Assembly (NCBI GenBank): GCA_003522085.1
Contig: DPGI01000003.1
Span: 17,846 to 39,088 of the forward strand
Length of the DNA stretch: 21,243 nt
Reading direction: 5' to 3'
Origin: Clostridiales bacterium
Lineage (GTDB): Bacteria; Bacillota; Clostridia; Christensenellales; UBA1242
The position numbers and the translations under genes are program-made. Positions 1 through 7,765 of this stretch are shown in pieces. The notes beneath the pieces were generated by a model. The model searched no databases. It worked only from the letters and a program-made list of their open reading frames with translations, and had not been told where the DNA came from. Each line of letters opens with the position of its first letter. Positions within the stretch are counted from its first letter, which is position 1.

Positions 1-1160
1 CCGCCTTCACGGATAGCAAAACGAAGACCTTCTTCGATAGCGATATCAGTGATAAGTGTGATTGTCATGTTAACGTGGTCACCAGGCATAACCATTTCTA
101 CGCCCTTTTCAAGTTCGATTGTTCCAGTAACGTCTGTTGTTCTGAAGTAGAATTGAGGTCTGTAACCATTAAAGAATGGAGTATGACGTCCGCCTTCTTC
201 TTTCTTAAGAACGTATACTTGAGCAGTAAACTTTGTGTGTGGGTGGATTGAACCAGGTTTGCAAAGAACTTGTCCTCTTTCAATTTCGTTTCTTTGGATA
301 CCACGGAGAAGAAGGCCAACGTTATCTCCGGCTCTTGCTTCGTCAAGAAGTTTTCTGAACATTTCAACGCCAGTGATAACTGTTTGTTTCTTAGCGCCCA
401 TACCAACGATTTCAACGGTATCGTTCATTCTAACTGTTCCACGTTCTACTCTACCAGTAGCAACTGTTCCACGGCCAGTGATTGTGAATACATCTTCAAC
501 AGGCATAAGGAAAGGTTTGTCTGTATCTCTTTGAGGAGCTGGGATATAAGTATCAACAGCGTCAAGGAGTTCTTGGATGCATTTGCATGCAGGATCATCA
601 ATTTTTCCAGCTTGAGCAGCTTCAAGAGCTTTAAGAGCTGATCCTTTAATAACAGGAGTTTTATCTCCTGGGAATCCGTATTCAGTAAGAAGGTCTCTAA
701 CTTCCATTTCAACGAGGTCAAGAAGTTCAGGATCGTCTACTTGATCGGTTTTGTTCATAAATACAACGATGTAAGGAACACCAACTTGTCTAGCAAGGAG
801 GATGTGTTCTCTTGTTTGAGGCATAGGTCCGTCTGTAGCTGCAACTACGAGGATAGCTCCGTCCATTTGAGCAGCACCGGTAATCATGTTTTTAACATAG
901 TCGGCGTGGCCTGGGCAGTCAACGTGAGCATAGTGACGTGTTGCTGTTTGATATTCAACGTGAGAGGTGTTAATTGTAATTCCTCTTGCTTTTTCTTCTG
1001 GTGCCTTGTCGATTTGGTCGTATCTCATAGCATCAGCTAAGCCTTTTGCAGCGCAGTATGTTGTGATAGCTGCAGTAAGGGTTGTTTTACCATGGTCTAC
1101 GTGGCCAATGGTACCAATGTTAACGTGTTCTTTACTTCTGTCAAATTGTTCTTTTGCCAT
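1..1160 (-). CDS. tuf: Elongation factor Tu (C-terminal end cut off by window edge)
   Basis: EF-Tu is the GTPase that delivers aminoacyl-tRNA to the ribosomal A site. Reading from the ATG at 1160, the frame stays open to the window edge and gives 386 residues. Visible motifs are the P-loop GHVDHGKT (about residues 19-26), GITI of switch I (about 60-63), DCPGHADY of switch II (81-88) and NKTD (136-139), followed by domains 2 and 3. The last residues seen are FAIREGG, so by comparison with the family only about 14 residues and the stop are missing. An AAGGAG-type ribosome binding site lies about 10 nt before the ATG. It is the last gene of the rpsL-rpsG-fusA-tuf str operon, 82 nt after fusA, a gap that holds a possible extra promoter. 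Identification is certain; only the 3' end is absent. Confidence 0.98.
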   Translation of the reverse strand, partial: MAKEQFDRSKEHVNIGTIGHVDHGKTTLTAAITTYCAAKGLADAMRYDQIDKAPEEKARGITINTSHVEYQTATRHYAHVDCPGHADYVKNMITGAAQMDGAILVVAATDGPMPQTREHILLARQVGVPYIVVFMNKTDQVDDPELLDLVEMEVRDLLTEYGFPGDKTPVIKGSALKALEAAQAGKIDDPACKCIQELLDAVDTYIPAPQRDTDKPFLMPVEDVFTITGRGTVATGRVERGTVRMNDTVEIVGMGAKKQTVITGVEMFRKLLDEARAGDNVGLLLRGIQRNEIERGQVLCKPGSIHPHTKFTAQVYVLKKEEGGRHTPFFNGYRPQFYFRTTDVTGTIELEKGVEMVMPGDHVNMTITLITDIAIEEGLRFAIREG

Positions 1161-1194
1161 TTTTAAAAATTCTCCTTTTTTGTTTTACTTTGAC

Positions 1195-1222
1195 ATTCTA
1201 ACATATAATAATTTTTTTTCAA
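1195..1222 (-). promoter_or_regulatory. Possible internal promoter for tuf
   Basis: In the 82-nt fusA-tuf gap the minus strand reads TTGAAA (1217-1222), a 16-nt spacer, then TAGAAT (1195-1200). Each hexamer matches the sigma-A consensus at 5 of 6 positions. The start would fall near 1188 and leave a leader of about 28 nt containing the tuf ribosome binding site. A separate tuf promoter would allow extra EF-Tu output; this is inferred from sequence alone, in an AT-rich gap where chance matches are likely. Confidence 0.45.
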
Positions 1223-1242
1223 AACGTTTTTAACAACATTTT

Positions 1243-3321
1243 TTAATTTCTTTTTGCTCTTTCGCCAACAATCTTTTCAGAGATTGACTTTGGAACTTCT
1301 TGATATTTGAGAGGTTCCATAACATAGTTACCTCTTCCCTGTGTTTGGCTTCTAAGGTCAGTAGCATAACCAAACATTTCTGCAAGCGGAACTTCAGCAC
1401 TGACAATTTGAATGCCAAGGTTTGATTCTGTTCCTGTAAGCATTCCACGACGTGATGTAAGGTTGCCCATAACTGTTCCAAGATATTCATCTGGAACTTC
1501 AACTGAAACTTTCATGATAGGTTCAAGCAAAACAGGATCTGCTTTCTTGGCACCATCTTGGAAAGCCATTGAGCCGGCGATTTTGAACGCCATTTCTGAA
1601 GAGTCGACTTCGTGGTAAGACCCATCAACAACAGTAACTTTAAAGTCAACTGTTTCGTATCCTGCGATCACACCATTCATTCTAGCTTCATTAATTCCGT
1701 TGTTTATAGGTTGAATATATTCTTTTGGAATTGATCCACCAACGGTTTTATCAACAAATTGATATCCTGATCCAGCTGGAAGTGGTTCCATTTCAATGAT
1801 ACAGTGTCCGTATTGACCTTTACCACCAGATTGACGGATGAATTTGCCTTCCGCTTTAACAGGTTTTCTGATTGTTTCTCTGTAAGAAACTTGTGGGTTA
1901 CCAATGTTGGCTTCAACTTTAAATTCTCTCAAAAGTCTGTCAACAATGATTTCAAGGTGAAGTTCCCCCATTCCCGCAATAAGAGTTTGTCCAGTTTCTT
2001 GGTTGGTTGTAACTCTGAATGTAGGGTCTTCACGCATAAGTTTTGCAAGGGCAAGAGCCATTTTTTCTTGCATATCTTTTGTTTTTGGTTCAATAGCAAG
2101 TTGAATAACAGGTTCTGGGAAGTCCATGCTTTCAAGTTGAATTGGGTGTTTTTCATCACAAAGAGTGTGTCCTGTGATTGTGTCTTTAAGTCCAACGATA
2201 GCGGCGATGTCACCAGCGCCAACTTCGGTGATTTCTTGACGGTTGTTTGCGTGCATTCTGATCAAACGTCCAACTCTTTCTGTTTTGCCAGTGATTGAGT
2301 TGTAAACATAAGATCCAGCCTTCAAAAGTCCGCTATAAACTCTGAAGAATGTAAGTCCGCCCACGAATGGGTCAGTCATAATTTTGAATGCAAGCCCAGC
2401 AAATGGAGCATCTTCTTTTGCTTCTCTGATTTCTTCTTCACCAGTGTCTGGGTTGATACCTTTGATTGGTGGAATATCAAGTGGAGATGGAAGATAATCT
2501 ACCATTGCATCAAGGAGCATTTGAACACCTTTGTTTTTATAAGATGATCCGCAAAGGATAGGTGTGAATTTTCTGTCAATAGTTCCTTGTCTAATTGCTT
2601 TTTTAAGTTCGTCGATTGAGATTTCGTCACCTTCGAAATATCTTTCTAAGAGAGCGTCGTTTGTTTCAACGATTCTTTCTACCATTTCATCATGGAGTTT
2701 TTGAGCCTTGTCTTTAAATTCGGCTGGGATATCAGTGATTTCGATTTGTTGTCCCATGTCGTCTTTATAAAGTTCAGCTTTCATTGTTAAGAGGTCGATA
2801 ATCCCTCTAAAGTCACCTGCTTCACCAATATTTAATTGGATTGGAAGAGCAGTTGTCTTTAATCTTTTTTCAATAGAATCAATGCAGCCCATAAAGTCAG
2901 CGGCATCTCTATCCATTTTGTTGACATAGATAATTGTTGGAACTTTGTATTTTGTTGCTTGACGCCAAACTGTTTCAGTTTGAGGTTGCACTTTATCACG
3001 CGCACTCAAAACAAGAACTGAGCCGTCAAGAACTTTAAGTGATCTTTCAACTTCGACTGTGAAGTCAACGTGACCTGGTGTGTCGATGATGTTGATTTTG
3101 TGACCTTTCCACATACAAGTTGTGCAAGCAGAAGTAATTGTAATACCTCTTTCTTGTTCTTGAGCCATCCAGTCCATTGTTGCTTGTCCATCGTGAACTT
3201 CACCAATTTTGTGGCTTTTCCCTGTGTAGAACAAAATTCTTTCAGTAGTGGTTGTCTTTCCTGCATCGATATGAGCCATAATTCCAACGTTTCTGGTCAT
3301 GTGTAAATCGGTTGTAGGCAT
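1243..3321 (-). CDS. fusA: Elongation factor G
   Basis: EF-G is the translocase GTPase that moves tRNA and mRNA through the ribosome and helps split ribosomes for recycling. The 692 residues match the normal family length. GTPase motifs are AHIDAGKTT (about 16-24), GITITSA (59-65), DTPGHVDF (80-87) and NKMD (134-137). Later domains are complete, including the conserved GMGELHLEII stretch, and the C-terminal domain reaches YQEVP. The ATG at 3321 follows an AGGAG site at good spacing. It sits between rpsG and tuf, which supports the main EF-G rather than a Tet(M)-like ribosome protection protein. The stretch SARDKVQPQ before ETVWRQ differs from the usual small or acidic residues plus GGVQPQ; this looks like lineage variation, not damage. 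Confidence 0.97.
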   Translation of the reverse strand: MPTTDLHMTRNVGIMAHIDAGKTTTTERILFYTGKSHKIGEVHDGQATMDWMAQEQERGITITSACTTCMWKGHKINIIDTPGHVDFTVEVERSLKVLDGSVLVLSARDKVQPQTETVWRQATKYKVPTIIYVNKMDRDAADFMGCIDSIEKRLKTTALPIQLNIGEAGDFRGIIDLLTMKAELYKDDMGQQIEITDIPAEFKDKAQKLHDEMVERIVETNDALLERYFEGDEISIDELKKAIRQGTIDRKFTPILCGSSYKNKGVQMLLDAMVDYLPSPLDIPPIKGINPDTGEEEIREAKEDAPFAGLAFKIMTDPFVGGLTFFRVYSGLLKAGSYVYNSITGKTERVGRLIRMHANNRQEITEVGAGDIAAIVGLKDTITGHTLCDEKHPIQLESMDFPEPVIQLAIEPKTKDMQEKMALALAKLMREDPTFRVTTNQETGQTLIAGMGELHLEIIVDRLLREFKVEANIGNPQVSYRETIRKPVKAEGKFIRQSGGKGQYGHCIIEMEPLPAGSGYQFVDKTVGGSIPKEYIQPINNGINEARMNGVIAGYETVDFKVTVVDGSYHEVDSSEMAFKIAGSMAFQDGAKKADPVLLEPIMKVSVEVPDEYLGTVMGNLTSRRGMLTGTESNLGIQIVSAEVPLAEMFGYATDLRSQTQGRGNYVMEPLKYQEVPKSISEKIVGERAKRN

Positions 3322-3393
3322 AATTTTTCTCCTAAATATAAATTTAACTTATTTTTTCCTAAATTCAAAAACGCATACACGTTTCTGACAATC

Positions 3394-3867
3394 TTACCAG
3401 CGGTAGTGAGCAAATGCTTTGTTTGCTTCTGCCATTCTGTGAAGTTCATCTCTTCTCTTGATAGAAGCGCCTGTTCCGTTGTAAGCGTCCATAATTTCAG
3501 CGGCAAGTTTTTCGTCCATGTTTCTTTCGCCAGTTCTCTTTCTAGCAAAGCTTACAAGCCATCTGATTGCAAGAGTTTGTCTTCTTTCAGGTCTGATTTC
3601 CATTGGAACTTGATAGTTTGCCCCACCTACTCTTCTTGCTTTAGTTTCAAGCATAGGTTTAACGTTTTCAAGAGCCTGATTGAAATATTCGATTGGTTCT
3701 GAGCCTGTTTTTTCCTTAATGATGTCAAAAGCACCATAAACAATTCTTTGAGCGAGACCTTTCTTTCCATCAAACATAACTTGGTTGATGAGTTTTGTTA
3801 CGGTTTGGCTTTTATAAATTGGATCAGGAAGGACAGGTTTTTTAACGGCACTATTTCTTCTAGCCAT
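3394..3867 (-). CDS. rpsG: 30S ribosomal protein S7
   Basis: S7 is a primary 16S rRNA-binding protein that nucleates assembly of the 30S head and lines the tRNA exit site. The 157 residues are of usual length. Recognisable parts are the start MARRNSAVKKP, the central run GGANYQVPMEIRPERR and the C-terminal KRRDELHRMAEANKAFAHYRW. A strong AGGAGG site precedes the ATG at 3867. It lies 55 nt after rpsL and 72 nt before fusA in the classical str order. In other bacteria S7 can repress its own operon by binding the mRNA; I see no convincing copy of that binding site here. Confidence 0.97.
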   Translation of the reverse strand: MARRNSAVKKPVLPDPIYKSQTVTKLINQVMFDGKKGLAQRIVYGAFDIIKEKTGSEPIEYFNQALENVKPMLETKARRVGGANYQVPMEIRPERRQTLAIRWLVSFARKRTGERNMDEKLAAEIMDAYNGTGASIKRRDELHRMAEANKAFAHYRW

Positions 3868-3922
3868 TTTAAATTCCTCCTAATAATATTTTAATTTTGT
3901 TTACCCCTTGGCTTATGCAAGC

Positions 3923-4303
3923 TTACTTGCCAGCTTTAGGTTTCTTTGCGCCATATTTTGAGCGAGATTGATTTCTCTTTGCAACACCGGCAGCATCAAG
4001 AGTTCCTCTAACGATGTGATATCTCACACCAGGAAGGTCTTTTACTCTTCCGCCTCTTACAAGAACGACACTGTGTTCTTGAAGGTTGTGTCCAATCCCA
4101 GGAATATAGCAAGTTCCTTCTTGTCCATTTGAAAACTTAACTCTGGCAATTTTACGAAGAGCTGAGTTAGGCTTTTTAGGTGTCGCGGTTCTTACTGAAA
4201 GGCAAACACCTCTTTTTTGTGGACACTCGTCAAGAAGTGGAGATTTTGACTTTTTATCAAAAGTTTTTCTTCCTTGTTTAACGAGTTGGTTGATTGTAGG
4301 CAT
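3923..4303 (-). CDS. rpsL: 30S ribosomal protein S12
   Basis: S12 sits at the decoding centre and affects translational accuracy. The 126 residues begin MPTINQLVKQGRK and end with a basic tail. The two segments where streptomycin-resistance changes usually arise, PKKPNSALRK and GRVKDLPGVRYH, carry the wild-type lysines, so the sequence predicts a streptomycin-sensitive S12. The aspartate in KDLPG is the residue that RimO methylthiolates in many bacteria. An AAGGAGG site precedes the ATG at 4303 at about 7 nt. It is the first gene of the str operon and is read from the promoter at 4499-4527 after a leader of about 190 nt. No rpoB/rpoC or L7Ae-like gene is found upstream, so the operon is separate from the RNA polymerase genes. 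Confidence 0.98.
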   Translation of the reverse strand: MPTINQLVKQGRKTFDKKSKSPLLDECPQKRGVCLSVRTATPKKPNSALRKIARVKFSNGQEGTCYIPGIGHNLQEHSVVLVRGGRVKDLPGVRYHIVRGTLDAAGVAKRNQSRSKYGAKKPKAGK

Positions 4304-4492
4304 AGTTTTTCCTCCTTATTAAGATTTGTCTAGGCATAAGTGCCGTGATTTCTTTTTGTTAAACACGAACAACACAATCGCAACTAATTTGCAACTCCAA
4401 CAAAACATGTTTTGCTGAATCAGTGAAAGGGCTAGAACTGCCCCCACTTGTCGTTTGTTTATGCTAATAAAAGCAGTCTTCGACAACAAGAC
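4304..4492 (-). promoter_or_regulatory. Long 5' leader of the str operon with hairpins
   Basis: The predicted transcript start near 4492 lies about 190 nt before rpsL, far more than a ribosome binding site needs. On the minus strand the leader can fold an interrupted hairpin at 4422-4448 (AGTG and GGGC pairing with GCCC and CACT, 7-nt loop). A second hairpin lies at 4398-4417 (CAGCAAAA, loop CATG, TTTTGTTG, one G-U pair). Short 4-bp hairpins also occur at 4380-4392 and just before the ribosome binding site. No U-tract follows any of them, so this does not look like an attenuator. I do not recognise a known ribosomal leader motif; regulation by an r-protein is possible but unproven. Confidence 0.4.
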
Positions 4493-4498
4493 CTAAAT

Positions 4499-4527
4499 AA
4501 TATAACAATATTGTCTGTTTTTGTCAA
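4499..4527 (-). promoter_or_regulatory. Strong sigma-A promoter of the str operon
   Basis: On the minus strand a perfect TTGACA (4522-4527) is followed by a 17-nt spacer and TATATT (4499-4504), 5 of 6 to consensus. Transcription should start near 4492. It fires away from the plus-strand promoter at 4543-4571; the two -35 boxes are 15 bp apart. Confidence 0.8.
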
Positions 4528-4542
4528 GCAAAAAAACTAAAC

Positions 4543-4571
4543 TTGACAAAAGAAAATTAAAGTTTTATAAT
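4543..4571 (+). promoter_or_regulatory. Perfect consensus sigma-A promoter, plus strand
   Basis: TTGACA (4543-4548), a 17-nt spacer and TATAAT (4566-4571) match the sigma-A consensus at all 12 positions. Six nucleotides separate the -10 box from the ATG at 4578, so the expected start point is at or next to the A of that ATG, and the message would have no leader. The -35 is part of an 8-bp inverted repeat with the opposing -35 (TTGTCAAG at 4521-4528, CTTGACAA at 4542-4549). Confidence 0.8.
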
Positions 4572-4577
4572 TGTGGC

Positions 4578-4952
4578 ATGCAAATTGATTTTGACCAATT
4601 TTTCAATGATTATTGCTTTGAAGGATTCATGGTTGTCGAAAGCGAAGACGGCGCAAAATGCCACCTTGCTTTTGGCGATTTTTCTATTGGTATAAACAAA
4701 AACGCTTTGGCTCACTTTACAAAAAAAGTAGCTGGAAACGAATATTATGTTTTGACAGAAATAAGTGCAATTAAACAAATTCTTAACGGCAAAAACCAAT
4801 TTAATTTAAAAGAAGATTACGACCTGAGCGACCTGACTAAACAAGAACGTGATTATTACATATTCGACGATCCAAGTTGTTGCATATATAAAGATCTTAT
4901 CTATTCAGTTCACCCTGATGTAGAGCCAAAGTCAGACATTGAATTGATTTAA
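4578..4952 (+). CDS. Unrecognised 124-residue protein, probably leaderless
   Basis: I do not recognise this family. It is the only convincing plus-strand gene in the window. The ATG at 4578 gives MQIDFDQFF and 124 residues, acidic overall, with no signal peptide or membrane segment and a CC pair near residue 99 (SCCIYKD). It is supported by a perfect consensus promoter upstream and a strong terminator downstream. The frame is open upstream to a TTG at 4521, but that would lie inside the promoter. A second possible start is the ATG at 4629, which has a weak GAAGG before it and would give 107 residues. The product is probably cytoplasmic. It is divergent from the str operon, which by itself does not imply a translation role. 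Confidence 0.75.
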   Translation: MQIDFDQFFNDYCFEGFMVVESEDGAKCHLAFGDFSIGINKNALAHFTKKVAGNEYYVLTEISAIKQILNGKNQFNLKEDYDLSDLTKQERDYYIFDDPSCCIYKDLIYSVHPDVEPKSDIELI

Positions 4953-4956
4953 AACC

Positions 4957-4990
4957 AAAAAACACATCAGATTGATGTGTTTTTTATTTT
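4957..4990. terminator. Bidirectional Rho-independent terminator
   Basis: A perfect 13-bp inverted repeat, AAAAAACACATCA (4957-4969) and its complement (4973-4985), encloses a 3-nt GAT. T-runs flank it on both strands. It lies between convergent genes, 4 nt after the stop of the plus-strand gene and at the stop of the minus-strand surface protein, and can serve both. Confidence 0.9.
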
Positions 4991-7604
4991 ACGCTCCACT
5001 GTTTGCCACATATTGAGTATAGCCAAGTTCTTCAAGCCTTGCAAAACAATCTTGCCCAGTATAGTATTTTGCCAAATGGAAGAATTGTCTAAGCATAGGT
5101 CTTCCACCGTTTAGCTCAGGGCAATAGAACCATTTGTCTGCACCAAACTTTTCAACTGTCTCGTCAGAATGATAATAATATTTTTCCGCGGTGTCCCCTT
5201 CAACATTTGAATTGTATGTAAGCACAACATTGTTAGAATAATCGTTTAAATTGTATTTTTTAAAGATTTTATTTACAAACCCTTCAAGCCCTGAAATTTG
5301 AGATGTCGTTTGAATATCAAGATTTATTGAATAGCTTACATCCCTAATAGATATGTTTGCGGTGTCTCCTTTTTGATAATCAAACATGTCTGTCTGCACC
5401 ACCTCCGACTCAAGCGTAGTGCTGGAAGAAATAAATTCATCGAAATATTCCTGCGTAAATTTGATATTTATTGAAATTTGATTATTCCAAAAATTCAAAT
5501 TCCCGCTAGAATAATACCCTATTGCATCTCCTTCGCCACCCGTTCCATTGTGGCCTATGGATATGCTGGTGTTAACTGCATTAACTTCATAATAATTGTT
5601 TGAGCTTGTGAAGTTTGCCGGGCATTTTTCATTCGCACTGCCAGTTTCAGCAGTAACTTTGTCAAAAACGAAATATCCGCCCGAACTCACAGGCTCGCCA
5701 CGGAATGTAACTACAGCCATATTTTGATCAATAAGAACAATTGAATTTTCAGTGTAATTAAAAGTTAAGGCTCCTAAATAAATCGGGCTTGAATATACAG
5801 TTCTTTTGCCAGCGATTTCAACATTTATGAAACAGTTTTGGATAATTACTTCTTTAATCACAGCATCGGTAGTTGTAAAGTCACTTCTTCCTGTTGAACA
5901 AATGCCGCCAAAATACCAGTTTTCATATCCGTCGGTATCATGATCAAAGCAACCCGTTGTATATGGCTTGTTAACTACTTTCCCCACAAACGAACAATTG
6001 TCAATCAAAACTGATCTTTCTGTCATGTTGTAACACTTATCCATTGACACAACTGCTACCCCCGCAATTGAGCCCCCAACAAATGCTCCAAAAGTATAAT
6101 TTATTGAACCGTAGTTGTCGCAATTTTTTACAACAAGTTTAGATTGACAATTAGAAACAAAGCCTGCCATAAAACTTCCACCATATTGGCTTCCATAATT
6201 TTTACAACCTTCAAGCGTTGTCGTTGTATCTCCTTCAATTTCTCCGATAAAACCGCTTAGTGACATACTGTCAAATCTCGACGAGCTGCCGCTGCCGTCA
6301 TATGTGTTGTATGCGTCTCCATAATTTGTGCAGTTTTGAACATAAAGTTTGCCATTGGGACTTTCAGCCGTATCTTTATCATTTGCAAGAACACTTCCAA
6401 CCAAATTGCCAATAGGACCATACATCGCACAATTTACATAATTCTCGCAATTTTTGATATACGCATCTGCCCCATTTGGGAAAGACAAGAAATTCATATA
6501 CACGCCCATATACGTACCATCTCCCCAACTTCCAGTTGATGTGTAATTACCATATGCTTTGCAATTTGAGACTGTAATTGGAGCCCCAAATGCCGTACCC
6601 ACAACTATTGTTCCCGCACTGTTTACTGAAGTATGAATATTTACATCAATTATACAGCTGTCTATTAAAGATGATTGATTTGTAGTAGCAATCCCGACAT
6701 TTGCGTTACTAATCGCATATCCTGCCACACAACACAATCCGTTTTTCGTTCTTATATTAAAGTAACAATCAGATATTTCAACACCACCGAGTAAATATAC
6801 TGCTGTTGTCATTGCATATTTATCGTCATATGAAAATTGATCAATTTGGCAGTTGTTAATTTTTGTATTGTATGCAGTAGCACCAGCAAGAAACGCATTT
6901 GGCATTTCTCCGCCACCACTGACAGATATAACTTTTGCGTTCAAATTCTTAATTTCACTATTGTATTGTTCATACACAGTAACTCCAGATTCGCCAAAAC
7001 TTGCGCCAACTCCGCCAAACAATGAACATTTTGTTATTACGTTTTTAAAAGTGAAACCGGCCCCATCAAAGATGCCGACAAAACAATTCCCCGTTGAGCT
7101 TACTATGTCCAAAATATAGCCATCAAAATCGATATCATTGGCAAGCGTTATATATCTGTATGTTACTGGCGTGTATTGAATTAGATTTTCAATCCAAAGC
7201 CAACCTCGCAATGTTTTTACTAAATATGGATCGTCTTGTGTTCCCGACCCAGAAACGTCATTATCTGAGTTTAGCGGATTAACGTTTGTTATTGTGCTGT
7301 CCGTCTTTACAAGATATATATTAAAGTCGCTTTCAAACGCTGTAGCGATGCTTGCGGCGCTTGTAACTTTTGCAGCTACTTCGTCATTTTCAGCATTTAC
7401 TTCGGCAATAGGTTCGGCAAATCTTTCATCTGCCAATTTTTTGCCAACATATTCAATTGCAGTATCACTATAAATATCCGTTTTATCTCTTTGAAAAACA
7501 AGCAAACTTATACTGGTGAAAAGTGCCGTAAAAATAAACACGATCGCAAACCATATGGCTAGCGCTGCAATCGGTTTTTTTGTAGACAACTTAATCTCTT
7601 TCAT
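4989..7604 (-). CDS. Large membrane-anchored extracellular repeat protein (GLUG/beta-helix-like)
   Basis: The ATG at 7604 gives 871 residues. A basic N-terminus (MKEIKLSTKK) is followed by one hydrophobic segment at about residues 11-36, read as a signal anchor or uncleaved signal peptide, so the rest should be outside the cell. After an Ala/Glu-rich spacer comes GSGTQDDPYLV, a common opening of repeat domains in surface proteins of gut Firmicutes. The body has degenerate repeats with Asn-Cys and Asn-Tyr-Gly steps (KNCENY, QNCTNYG, EGCKNYG, KNCDNYG), typical of GLUG or right-handed beta-helix folds. The C-terminus has an ELNGGRPML segment and no LPXTG sorting signal. A TTG at 7622 could add 6 residues. 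No ribosome binding site precedes either start. Adhesion or polysaccharide binding is possible, but no catalytic motif is visible. Confidence 0.85.
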   Translation of the reverse strand: MKEIKLSTKKPIAALAIWFAIVFIFTALFTSISLLVFQRDKTDIYSDTAIEYVGKKLADERFAEPIAEVNAENDEVAAKVTSAASIATAFESDFNIYLVKTDSTITNVNPLNSDNDVSGSGTQDDPYLVKTLRGWLWIENLIQYTPVTYRYITLANDIDFDGYILDIVSSTGNCFVGIFDGAGFTFKNVITKCSLFGGVGASFGESGVTVYEQYNSEIKNLNAKVISVSGGGEMPNAFLAGATAYNTKINNCQIDQFSYDDKYAMTTAVYLLGGVEISDCYFNIRTKNGLCCVAGYAISNANVGIATTNQSSLIDSCIIDVNIHTSVNSAGTIVVGTAFGAPITVSNCKAYGNYTSTGSWGDGTYMGVYMNFLSFPNGADAYIKNCENYVNCAMYGPIGNLVGSVLANDKDTAESPNGKLYVQNCTNYGDAYNTYDGSGSSSRFDSMSLSGFIGEIEGDTTTTLEGCKNYGSQYGGSFMAGFVSNCQSKLVVKNCDNYGSINYTFGAFVGGSIAGVAVVSMDKCYNMTERSVLIDNCSFVGKVVNKPYTTGCFDHDTDGYENWYFGGICSTGRSDFTTTDAVIKEVIIQNCFINVEIAGKRTVYSSPIYLGALTFNYTENSIVLIDQNMAVVTFRGEPVSSGGYFVFDKVTAETGSANEKCPANFTSSNNYYEVNAVNTSISIGHNGTGGEGDAIGYYSSGNLNFWNNQISINIKFTQEYFDEFISSSTTLESEVVQTDMFDYQKGDTANISIRDVSYSINLDIQTTSQISGLEGFVNKIFKKYNLNDYSNNVVLTYNSNVEGDTAEKYYYHSDETVEKFGADKWFYCPELNGGRPMLRQFFHLAKYYTGQDCFARLEELGYTQYVANSGA

Positions 7605-7610
7605 GTTTAT

Positions 7611-7638
7611 AGAATATCCCAAAAATGAAAAAACTCAA
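7611..7638 (-). promoter_or_regulatory. Candidate promoter of the surface-protein gene, giving a leaderless start
   Basis: The minus strand has TTGAGT (7633-7638), a 16-nt spacer and TATTCT (7611-7616), each 4 of 6 to consensus. The -10 box ends 6 nt before the ATG at 7604, so transcription would begin at about that ATG, where no Shine-Dalgarno is seen. The match is modest, and the rest of the 133-nt gap up to ligA holds only AT-rich sequence and the ligA terminator. Confidence 0.4.
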
Positions 7639-7737
7639 AATAATTTGTTATTTTCACTTTATATTTTTTACATTTTTTGACAAAATATTTGAGCTGCTGC
7701 GTGGAAAACTTTTTTTGCGCTTTTCGATTTTTGCATG

Positions 7738-7765
7738 AAAAAACTGCTTACGAAAGCAGTTTTTT
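7738..7765 (-). terminator. Rho-independent terminator of ligA
   Basis: A 12-bp perfect stem, AAAAAACTGCTT (7738-7749) and its complement (7754-7765), has a 4-nt loop. On the minus strand the hairpin ends in a T-run. The ligA stop codon (7748-7750) lies inside the hairpin. Confidence 0.9.

Noticed and set aside
1221..1230. AAAACGTTTT palindrome in the fusA-tuf gap
   Set aside because: A 10-bp AT-rich palindrome is expected by chance here and has no loop or T-run.
1804..2298. 164-codon plus-strand open frame inside fusA
   Set aside because: Antisense to conserved EF-G sequence, Phe/Ser/Cys-rich as shadows of this gene are, and no promoter or ribosome binding site.
3294..3321. Tet(M)-like ribosome protection protein in place of EF-G
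   Set aside because: The SARDKVQPQ stretch is a little like Tet proteins, but full length, the ETVWRQ motif and the str operon position point to the housekeeping EF-G.
3370..3385. Short hairpin in the rpsG-fusA gap
   Set aside because: Only about 5 bp (AAACG with CGTTT) in an operon that must be read through; too weak to call an attenuator.
4521..4577. TTG start at 4521 for the plus-strand gene
   Set aside because: The added codons cover the perfect promoter, so they would not be transcribed from it.
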